From Ophiocordyceps camponoti-saundersi (nom. inval.) (taxonomy: Eukaryota; Ascomycota; Sordariomycetes; Hypocreales; Ophiocordycipitaceae), in contig PDHQ01000572.1 of assembly GCA_003339415.1 (NCBI GenBank), forward strand, positions 1 through 15,417: 15,417 nucleotides of DNA, read 5' to 3'. Position 1 is the stretch's first letter; every line of letters begins with the position of its first letter. The notes under the pieces are model-generated. The model was given only the letters and a program-made list of their open reading frames with translations. It did not search any database and had not been told where the DNA came from. Shown here in pieces: positions 8,087 to 14,855 of the stretch. The position numbers were made by a program, and so were the translations under genes.

Positions 8087-8785
8087 CTAATCCCTCCTCC
8101 AGTTCCGCCATATCTCCCGTGTGTTGTCCAGGTGACCGGTGTAGTCAAATCCTGCTTCCCCTAGTGCCGTACTAGCAGCTGAATTGGTCGATATGGCGGA
8201 TAAAATTTCCGTAGAATGACCACCAGAGTAAAGAAACCCCGCCTGAGTTATCAAATTTTGGCTTAGTGACGTCGGCATTGTAATTTCCATCCGAGTTAAA
8301 CTCCACCAAAACTCCAAAAAGGTGAGGATAAACTCCGTGGTGTAGCCACGGTCCATGTACTCCCTCTTGAATTTAAAGCCCAGGGTAGGCCAATTTGACA
8401 AAGATGGGTTGCTAATGGGGGGAAGGGAAGTACAAAAAGTACACTCCCCTCCTGAACCAATAAGTTCACCTTCTTCGTTGTCAGGTGTACTTAAAAAAAC
8501 TCCAAAATAGTGAGGGTCAGATGCGTAGGGCGACGGAACGAGTAGGCTAAAAGGGGTAAAATCAATGGGAAAATGTAGGTGGGATTCTTGCAAAGAAGGT
8601 GCCGACAGTAATCCGATATATGCGTCATAGTCAGTGTTTTTAAATTGGCGAATAATGAGATTATCGCTGCGGATGGTACGAGGTATATCAGATGTAAACA
8701 GGAAGCGCGGCATAGTAGTAGAAAATTCAGGTGGGGGCGTATTGGTGAGGCTGGGGCAGTCGGTAACTTGAGAAGGCGAAGCCAT
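8087..8785 (-). CDS. GNAT-fold N-acetyltransferase, paralog 2
   Basis: 232 aa from the ATG at 8783-8785. An upstream GTG at 8839 would add 18 hydrophobic residues, but the internal ATG has a strong context (GCCATGGCT) and gives a length close to paralog 1. Motifs: N-L-I-I-R near 43-47, Y-F-G-V-F-L-S-T-P-D-N-E-E-G-E-L-I-G near 94-111, F-K-F-K-R-E-Y-M-D-R-G-Y-T-T-E-F-I near 138-154. The tail E-A-G-F-D-Y-T-G-H-L-D-N...W-R-N-W-R-R-D aligns with paralog 1. The N-S-A-A-S-T-A-L-G-E-A-G-F part, typical of the GNAT C-terminal helix, is better kept here than in paralog 1. Trp is always TGG; the stop is TAG. Divergence with both frames open argues that both were under selection. The first codons overlap a GGCTTCGCC mini-element. 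Confidence 0.85.
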   Translation of the reverse strand: MASPSQVTDCPSLTNTPPPEFSTTMPRFLFTSDIPRTIRSDNLIIRQFKNTDYDAYIGLLSAPSLQESHLHFPIDFTPFSLLVPSPYASDPHYFGVFLSTPDNEEGELIGSGGECTFCTSLPPISNPSLSNWPTLGFKFKREYMDRGYTTEFILTFLEFWWSLTRMEITMPTSLSQNLITQAGFLYSGGHSTEILSAISTNSAASTALGEAGFDYTGHLDNTREIWRNWRRD

Positions 8786-8974
8786 GGCTAGTAGGTAAAA
8801 ATATGAAAATAGACTGAGTAGCAGCAGGTCTTCGGCCACCCCACAAGAAAAGTTGTAATTGCTATTTTCCTGCTAGGCTAGTAGCTCCGCGAGGAAAATG
8901 TGTAGGATGAAGGTTGATTGTTTGCGTGTGTTTAAGGAAAAATAAATAAGTGAAGGGACAGGAGATCGCTGCTT

Positions 8975-8983
8975 CTTTTATAA
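8975..8983 (-). promoter_or_regulatory. TATA-like box upstream of GNAT paralog 2
   Basis: TTATAAAAG on the - strand, followed by CTCCTGTCCCTTCAC and a leader of about 190 nt. The leader contains a GC palindrome region near 8868-8897 (GCTAGGCTAGTAGC, GAGGAAAA). Same layout as paralog 1, so this is a conserved arrangement rather than chance, though promoter activity is unproven. Confidence 0.45.
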
Positions 8984-9168
8984 TTCAAATTTCTGCCTAT
9001 AAGAATAAATCAATATTTCTAAAATATAGATCGATCGGGTGGGTGTGACTCAAGGATCATCTTGTTACGTAGCTTTAGGTGTCATGATACTACCCGACCG
9101 CTCAGGAATATAATTCGCTCTGTATTGACGACGTGTCTTGATATCACTGCCCGACTTTTAGGGGAGGA

Positions 9169-9250
9169 TGAGGTGTCTTGATACTACCTCGCATTGATGA
9201 CGTGTCCTGATACTACCTCGTATTGATGACGTGTCTTTATGCTACCTCGG
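9169..9250. repeat. 29-bp tandem repeat with TGACGTGT, upstream of GNAT paralog 2
   Basis: Three units starting at 9169, 9198 and 9227, exact 29-nt period: TGA[CG]GTGTC, then TGATACTACCTCG, then ATTGA. Weaker related copies lie at about 9077 and 9127. It shares the octamer with the region upstream of paralog 1. No gene is seen in 8990-9415. Confidence 0.9.
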
Positions 9251-9419
9251 CCTCGGTAGGTGACAGGGCTCTTTTTCTAGCTCTGCTCCGGCCTATTGGT
9301 AGAAAAACACCGCACCGGAAAAAAAATACACAGGCAGGCAGGTGTGACACGGCTAGAGCAGGGTGGCGAAGCCTTCACCGTGTGACAGGGAGACGCTAGT
9401 CATAGGGTATGCATGCAGC

Positions 9420-9895
9420 AGGTGTGGCACGGCACGGAGGTGTGGCACGGCACGGAGGTGTGGCTCCTTCGTATGTGCATGTGCATGCGCATGCGCATGC
9501 AGCAGGTGTGGCACGGTAGGAGGTGTGGTTAGGCACGGAGGTGCAGGACGGCACGGAGGTGTGGCACGGCACGGCAGGCGGGCCGGGCGTAGCGTCACGC
9601 GTGCATGCTGCAGTAGGTGTGGCACGGCACAGCACGGCAGCCACAAGGTCACGCATGCTGCAGCTGTGGCACGGCACGAAGGTGTGGCACGGGTAGGAGG
9701 TGTGGGACGGCACGTAGGAGCACGGCACGAAGGTGTGGCACGGCACGGAAGTGTGGCACGGCACGGAAGTGTGGCACGGCACGAAGGTGTGGCACAGGTA
9801 GGAGGTGTGGGACGGCAAGTAGGTGCGGCACGGCGCGGAGGGGCACGGCACGGAGGTGTGACACGGCACGGCACGAAGGTGTGGCACGGGTGCCT
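9420..9895. repeat. 18-bp GC-rich minisatellite
   Basis: Consensus GGTGTGGCACGGCACGGA, about 20 imperfect units. Variants contain GGTAGGA or GGGACGGCACGTA. It is broken by a GTGCATGTGCATGCGCATGC microsatellite (about 9474-9502) and two stretches with CACGCGTGCATGCTGCAG (about 9597-9614 and 9649-9662). Long open frames exist on both strands but are pure repeats with no codon signal. Confidence 0.92.
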
Positions 9896-10050
9896 ACTTC
9901 GTAGTCACGCAGGTTGCAGCAGCTCAGTAATATTATTCCCTTAGGTCGCGATGGCAGGTGTGATACGTCACGCAGGTGCGAGCAGTGAGGCGCAGGTGGC
10001 TAGTGCTGAGGCACGCGCCACGTCACGCGTGCACGGGAGGGGTAGAGCTG

Positions 10051-10160
10051 CTTCGCCACCTTTGGGTAGCCTTGCTTGCAACCCTCCTCCCGGAGGACGG
10101 GTAGCCTTGCTACCCAATCCGAGAGGAGGGTGGGTGGTCGCCTCGCTTCGCCACATCCTC
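10051..10160. repeat. GC-rich block ending unit 2
   Basis: Shares a 27-nt identical stretch with 7555-7581 (CTTCGCCACCTTTGGGTAGC and on). It then shares GTAGCCTTGCTACCCAA and AGGGTGGGTGGTCGC with 7570-7615. It includes the palindromic CCTCCTCCCGGAGGACGG. It ends, as unit 1 does, in a TCGCCAC...CTATATA stretch. Confidence 0.85.
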
Positions 10161-10169
10161 ACTGCCAGC

Positions 10170-10176
10170 TATATAT
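10170..10176 (+). promoter_or_regulatory. TATA-like box upstream of the 10429 gene
   Basis: CTATATATGAGAC, followed within 20-30 nt by CTCCCTCCAAACTC and a long CA/CT-rich leader to the ATG at 10429. Resembles a fungal nuclear core promoter and 5' UTR. Inference from pattern only. Confidence 0.4.
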
Positions 10177-10428
10177 GAGACACAATATTCTCCCTCCAAA
10201 CTCAAATCACCATCACAGTCATCAATCAACCTCCTCTCCTCAGGGTTGTTGTCTCAATCCAAATCACCACCAATACCACCGCCACCATCACCACCGCCAC
10301 CACCAGCATCACAACCAGCAACAAGCACCACCACCAGCAAGCACCACCACCAGCAAGCACCACCACCAAAAAGCACCATCATCACCACTACTCCCGCTTG
10401 CCATCTGCTCGTTTTCTTGTTCGATACA

Positions 10429-10851
10429 ATGGCAACGGCAACACCCACAACTGCAAACAATGTCCCGGACTGCAGCAGTCAACAGAATCCGGAGACATCG
10501 ATTGTAAAGGTGGAGAGAGCGGAGCGAAGCCCCCGCACGGTCGGCGAAGCCCCCGCACCACAAATTCTTCAAACCCGCCGCGGCAGAACTATTCGCAGGC
10601 GGGTAATTCACAGGCTCCCGAGCGGTAAACCCTTCTATAAGGACCGTAAGGATGACCTACTCTCATTGTTTAAATCAGAGATTAAAAAGGATCTTATTGC
10701 GTGGGGAAATTTCGCCACTTCGTGTACGGAGGTAAAAATCGATGGTAAGATTAGGTCTTGGGATGAGCGCGATAAAACGAGCATGTCCCCTGTACATAAG
10801 AAGACTGTTAAATTCACTGTAGAATTTAAGGCTGAAGTGGATTTTATATAG
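10429..10851 (+). CDS. hypothetical basic protein of 140 aa
   Basis: Unknown function. The frame is open further upstream, but that part is CACCAC/CAGCAA low complexity with no ATG. The first ATG, in the context ACAATGGCA, lies at 10429 and gives M-A-T-A-T-P-T-T-A-N-N-V-P-D. The N-terminal half is Ser/Pro-rich; residues about 48-66 are Arg-rich (T-R-R-G-R-T-I-R-R-R-V). The C-terminal half, from K-P-F-Y-K-D-R-K-D-D-L-L, looks like a compact mixed domain and ends V-K-F-T-V-E-F-K-A-E-V-D-F-I. No membrane segment or signal peptide is seen. Trp codons are TGG and the stop is TAG. A 15-nt GC direct repeat lies inside the frame. It could be a nuclear-type passenger gene with the GNAT pair. Moderate confidence that it is real. 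Confidence 0.5.
   Translation: MATATPTTANNVPDCSSQQNPETSIVKVERAERSPRTVGEAPAPQILQTRRGRTIRRRVIHRLPSGKPFYKDRKDDLLSLFKSEIKKDLIAWGNFATSCTEVKIDGKIRSWDERDKTSMSPVHKKTVKFTVEFKAEVDFI
10524..10558. repeat. 15-nt direct repeat GCGAAGCCCCCGCAC, two copies
   Basis: Copies at 10524-10538 and 10544-10558, spaced 20 nt, inside the 140-aa frame. The sequence is related to the GGCGAAGCC mini-element, suggesting that these elements also spread into the GC-rich insert. Confidence 0.85.
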
Positions 10852-11240
10852 CTAAGGGACTACAGCGGAAATAAATCGGGGCTTCTGGCTTCTGCCGGTG
10901 ATAACTTACGGCAGTTCTCTCTATTAGCACCCGGCCTGCTGATTTTTCACACCCTCCGGGTAGCGAAGCGTGCAGGGCTGGTAGATAGAAAAATATGCTG
11001 GCCCTCTAGCTCTAGCTCTACTCTAGCTCTAGCTCTAGAGATGTCAAACTCTTCTGGTTTAAGAGTAATCTTCAAATTAATATGACTGGCTTCTGTTACT
11101 TTTTTAATATAAAAAAAAAAGTTACTTTTTATATATAAAAAGTTATCCGCAGTGCTGCAGCAGCACTCAGCACTCATCACTCAGCACTCAGCACTCAGCA
11201 CTAAGCATTCATCACTCAGTACTCGGCACTCAGCAGGGAC
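10852..11240. repeat. right part of the insert: dispersed repeat and two microsatellites, no gene
   Basis: Contains GATTTTTCACACCCTCCGGG (10941-10960), a near copy of 15060-15079 downstream of cob. It also has (CTCTAG)n at about 11003-11040, and a heptamer array of CAGCACT / CATCACT / CAGTACT at about 11157-11236. A TTTTTATATATAAAAAG stem lies near 11126-11142. No credible coding frame. Confidence 0.75.
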
Positions 11241-11397
11241 TTCTAAAAAAAAATTTTTTTCGTCGCTAATAATATTAGGCTAGGCTTGCATAAAAATAGA
11301 TAAAATAAAATAAAATAATAAATAGGAATAAAATTCCTCAGAGGAATAAAATTCCTCAGAGCTCTTAACTTAAATATAAATCTATTAGTTATACATA

Positions 11398-11545
11398 GTT
11401 GCAGAGTACTAAATATACTTTGTAGCAACATTGGTGTAAACGGTCAATATTTTTGTTTAGAATAAAGACCGTCGGTATATAAAATTATCGCTACAGACTG
11501 GTTCACCGGTGGGTGGCTTACTTAATTGCTGCTTAATGTACAGTC
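11398..11545 (+). other. group I core of intron I3
   Basis: Pairings in the expected order: P4 GTTGC (11398-11402) with GCAAC (11425-11429), enclosing P5 AGAGTA/TACTTT. Next is P6 ACGGTC (11440-11445) with GACCGT (11467-11472). Then P7 GACTG (11496-11500) with CAGTC (11541-11545), with GGTTCACCGGTGGGTGG and TGCTTAATGTA between. The last segments resemble the conserved R and S regions of mitochondrial group I introns. The upstream 11241-11397 is AT-rich, with two tandem palindromic GAGGAATAAAATTCCTCA-like units (11322-11358). Confidence 0.65.
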
Positions 11546-11895
11546 GAAATCTTTATGTTTTTAATAGGAGGAGAGCTGCTATCCCTAGATGGGCCGAGGC
11601 ATACTTTGATAGAACTGTCACCCTACTGCAACTACTCCTATAAAAAAAAAACATAAAACACTAGTGCTGCGGCGGGGGGAATAAAATTCCCGCCGGGCAC
11701 TATTGCATATTTAATTGTAGTTTATAATTAATTATAGTGTACGTGGTTTACTTGTTTTAAACACGGCTCTGGCTATCAGCTTGTAAGGCTATGTAGCACA
11801 GTAAGCCGAGATTTTTAATCTATAATAGGTAAATTTAAGATTTGGCTACGGTCATTTAAAGGCGAAGTAATAGCTGTAGTAAAATACCAATAAAT
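11546..11895 (+). other. region expected to hold the end of I3, a tiny cob exon and the start of I4
   Basis: Between the two group I cores, the gene must supply codons 144-146. The nearest match is ACTGT (11614-11618), which would encode Thr145 and the first two bases of Val146, but the preceding AGA is not Ala. GCAACT at 11628-11633 is another weak candidate. There is also a GC palindrome, GGCGGGGGGAATAAAATTCCCGCC (about 11665-11688). No other gene. Confidence 0.35.
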
Positions 11896-12724
11896 TGCTG
11901 GGAACTCTTACAAGACAATCAGCAGGAATTTATATAAAAAAGTTTAGGGCTCCGCAGTTAGCTTTAGCTGGGCGGCACATTTTTTTTTATCTTTTATTTA
12001 TATCTTGCGCTGTGCAAGCGATTAATTCTACAGATATATAAAATAAATAGGCGCCAAAGGTCCGGGCCAATAAAATCCGGAGCTGCTATTTTGCTAAGGC
12101 CCGCGACTCGACTTCGCCCTAAAAATTCTAATTTTTTTCTAATTTTCTGTCTGTCTATACTATACATAGAATAGAGATATGTATAGATAGAAAATCCTCA
12201 GCTCTACCACAGGGAGACAAGAAAAATTCATGAGTAACAAATTTACTTTTTTTATGCGCGCTGTGCATGCATGCGTGCATGCGTGCATGCATGCGTGCAT
12301 GCGTGAAAAAAAAGTTAATAATAATAAAAAGAAGAATGATAAAAATACGCCGCACCAGCTTCGCTGCATATTTTTATACCAGCCTGCATATTTTTCACGC
12401 GCATATTTTTGCAATGCAAAAATGCGCATGCGTGAAAAATGCGCTGGCTGGCAGGTATAAAAATGCGCGCTTCGCACCCACAGGGTGCTTCGCACTGCTA
12501 AAACTTTTAATGATATATATTCTTCAGAGACTATAAATGGTACATTTTTTGTAGGGATAATACCCACAATATTTATAAAAGTAATTCTATTCACACAAAA
12601 GATGAAGATATAGTCCAATCCATTAACGAGAGTTAGTGATTGGAGACTCGCCCCTCCACCTTAAGGTAAATTTATTGGTATCTAGGTTAAAAAGATACTA
12701 GATTGTCCGCCACAAGGTTTAGTG
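11896..12724 (+). other. group I core of intron I4, with insertions in a peripheral loop
   Basis: Q-like region AAATTGCTGGGAACTC, with P4 TGCTG (11896-11900) pairing CAGCA (11920-11924). R-like CAGAGACTATAAATGG has P7 GACTAT at 12529-12534. S-like AAGATATAGTCC has ATAGTC at 12610-12615. A P9 stem surrounds GAGA near 12630. Between P4 and P7 about 600 nt of palindromic and repeated DNA has accumulated (11925-12528), probably in the P6 loop. A G at 12724 followed by TATTAC gives a possible proximal 3' splice site. Confidence 0.7.
12263..12305. repeat. GCATGCGT alternating purine-pyrimidine repeat
   Basis: TGCATGCATGCGTGCATGCG and on: alternating purine/pyrimidine and self-complementary. It can form hairpins or Z-DNA-like structure. 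It lies inside the I4 core insertion. Nearby 12365-12470 holds inverted GCATATTTTTCACGCGCAT-type segments. Confidence 0.85.
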
Positions 12725-14090
12725 TATTACTTTTTTAATCGCACCTATCTTATCAGAGTATTATCAAACTTTTTCAACTTCAATAGAACAGGGTAAAAGT
12801 AATAAAGTTATTGATATATCGTCAGGTGTCCATAAAGAATTACCTAAATTATCTATAGATACTAATTTTATAGAATGGTTTGTAGGCCTTTGTGAAGCGG
12901 AATCTAATTTTTTAATAAGAACTAGAAAAAATGAAAAAGGAGAAGTAAGAGGTTTTGAATTCGTATTTAGAATCTATTTACATAAAGATGATAGAGAAGT
13001 TTTAGAATATATTAAATATATTTTAGGTTGTGGTAGATTAAATAGTGAAAGAGATGTTCTAGTATTTACAATATCTCAATTAAGTGACATTGAAACAACA
13101 TTAATACCTTTGATTGAAAAATTTCCACTTAATACTACTAAATACCTGGATTATTTAAATTTTAAACAAGCACTGTTTTTATTTAAAAATCGCAAGTCTA
13201 GCGGGGGCCGTATAGAAGAAATATATTTAAAAATTCTTGAATTGAAACAAAGTATGAATTCTAATAGAGTTAATTTTATTTTACCTGTGAATCATAGTAT
13301 AAAAATTACAGGTAATTATTTAGTAGGTCTATTAGAAGGAGATGGGTCATTTTATTTCAATAAACAAGATATGACTGTACATGTTTCACTTGTAACTACT
13401 ACAATAAATAGAGTAGTTTTAGAAAAAATACGTGAACATCTTTTAATTTTATTGGATGAACATTCTTACATGCTAGGTAGTACAACTAAATTAATTAATA
13501 TTTCTAATAAAAAGGTAAGAGGAGAAAATAGACCAATATCTATATTAGAAATAAGTCAAATCGATTTTATTAATAATATATTAATTCCTTATTTAGATGG
13601 TATTAAATTTAGAACTAAAAAATTTAAAGATTATCTAGATTTTAGAACAATATCACTTTTATTACTTGAAGGTAAATATTTAACTCTTAAAGGTAAACAG
13701 TTAATAATAAGATTAGGTGATAGTATGAATAATAATAGATTATCAACATGCTCATGTCCTATAATAAAAAATGAAACTTTTAAATCAGAATTAGATTTAT
13801 TAATAAAATCCGAATCTTTAATAGATATAGATTCTGAAGGTAGAGCAATGATAATTTCGCAAAAAAAATTCATTAGATCTACTTATATTATAAAAGCTTA
13901 CTTTTTAAACGGTTCTTTTAATTATTTTACTAATGGGATATCATGTGCTAAGTTTCTTCATGTAAGTAATATGACTGTCACCACAAGATTAAATGATGGT
14001 AAACCTGTAATAAATAAAGAAGGTGTAATAGTTGCCAATTGTTTAAAAAGAATAAAAGCTTACTCTTCTCTTAAAAATATTCTTATATAA
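12725..14090 (+). CDS. LAGLIDADG homing endonuclease of I4 with a C-terminal NUMOD-like domain
   Basis: Open from a TAG at 12720-12722 to TAA at 14088-14090, about 454 codons. It starts V/C-I-T-F-L-I-A-P-I, resembling the cob sequence V-I-T-N-L-I-S-A-I. First motif W-F-V-G-L-C-E-A-E-S-N-F (12876-12911); second Y-L-V-G-L-L-E-G-D-G-S-F-Y-F (about 13317-13358). The last 60 residues (F-N-Y-F-T-N-G-I-S-C-A-K-F-L-H-V-S-N, then T-T-R-L-N-D-G-K-P-V) look like a NUMOD helix-turn-helix that helps DNA binding. No in-frame ATG precedes the first motif; the first is near 13254. It is therefore probably translated as an extension of cob after splicing at 12724|12725. It looks intact. Confidence 0.88.
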
Positions 14091-14125
14091 AAAATTAGTT
14101 AAAACAATCACCATAGGAATTTTTG

Positions 14126-14855
14126 TATTACCAATTTAATTAGCGCTATTCCCTGAATAGGACAAGACGTTGTCGAATTCATTTGGGGTGGTTTCAGCGT
14201 GAACAATGCTACTTTAAATAGATTTTTCGCTCTGCACTTTGTACTACCTTTTGTTTTAGCTGCATTAGTTTTAATGCATTTAATAGCATTACACGAATCA
14301 GCCGGTTCGAGCAACCCTTTAGGAGTGCCAGGTTATTATGATAGAATACCTTTTGCTCCATACTACTTATTTAAAGATTTAATTACTATATTTATGTTTA
14401 TTTTTGTATTAAGTATATTCGTGTTCTTTATGCCTAATTACTTAGGAGATTCAGAGAACTACATAATGGCTAATCCAATGCAAACTCCTGCAGCGATTGT
14501 ACCTGAGTGATACTTATTATCATTCTATGCAATATTAAGGTCTATACCTAATAAATTATTAGGTGTTATAGCTATGTTTAGCTCATTATTAATAATAATG
14601 TTACTTCCTAAGGCAGATATTGGCTCTACTAAAGGTCTACAATTTAGACCTATAAGTAAAATTGCCTTTTACGTATTTGTAGTAAATTTCCTTATATTAA
14701 TGCAATTGGGTGCTAAACATGTAGAAAGCCCATTTATAGAATTAGGGCAAATGAGTACTGTTCTATATTTCTCTTACTTCTTAGTAATAGTTCCTGTTGT
14801 AGGTATGATAGAGAACACTTTAATATATTTATATCAAAACAATAATCTTAATTAA
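14126..14855 (+). CDS. cob: apocytochrome b, last exon (codon 147 to the stop)
   Basis: Reads [18 protein letters not shown], then [16 protein letters not shown]. It continues to ...Y-L-Y-Q-N-N-N-L-N and a TAA at 14853-14855. TGA encodes Trp in P-W-I-G and in the Qo motif P-E-W-Y. The haem ligands His183 (A-L-H-F) and His197 (L-M-H-L) are present. The first base, T (14126), follows a G (14125), fitting a group I 3' splice site and completing a GT|T Val146 codon. Full C-terminal length for the family; no frameshift. Upstream 14091-14125 is only 35 nt after the endonuclease stop. Confidence 0.95.

Larger units (their letters stand above)
4257..11600 (+). other. cob intron I3, group I after codon 143, carrying a large insertion (3' end approximate)
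   Basis: The intron starts at AACCAAAAAAG directly after the Gly143 codon. A likely internal guide, GCCC near 4295-4298, can pair with the exon end GGGT through a terminal G.U. A LAGLIDADG gene follows (to 5156). Then comes about 6 kb of GC-rich, nuclear-looking DNA (about 5160-11380), and then a group I core at 11398-11545. The 3' boundary is not certain; it should lie in 11550-11640. At more than 7 kb it is far longer than usual group I introns, and the insertion accounts for the excess. Confidence 0.65.

Noticed and set aside
8786..8839. N-terminal extension of GNAT paralog 2 from GTG
   Set aside because: The non-ATG start gives a hydrophobic leader not shared by paralog 1; the internal ATG has a strong context and gives a matching length.
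9353..9944. Long open frames on both strands, up to 193 aa
   Set aside because: They translate the 18-bp minisatellite in every frame (Cys/Gly/Arg or Pro/His/Arg repeats); openness comes from lack of T/A-rich stops.
10246..10428. Upstream extension of the 140-aa frame (Pro/His/Gln-rich)
   Set aside because: It starts at TTG in CACCAC/CAGCAA low-complexity DNA; it fits a CA-rich leader better than coding sequence.
12155..12618. Overlapping frames rich in Met-His-Ala-Cys
   Set aside because: Translation of the GCATGCGT repeat within a group I intron core.
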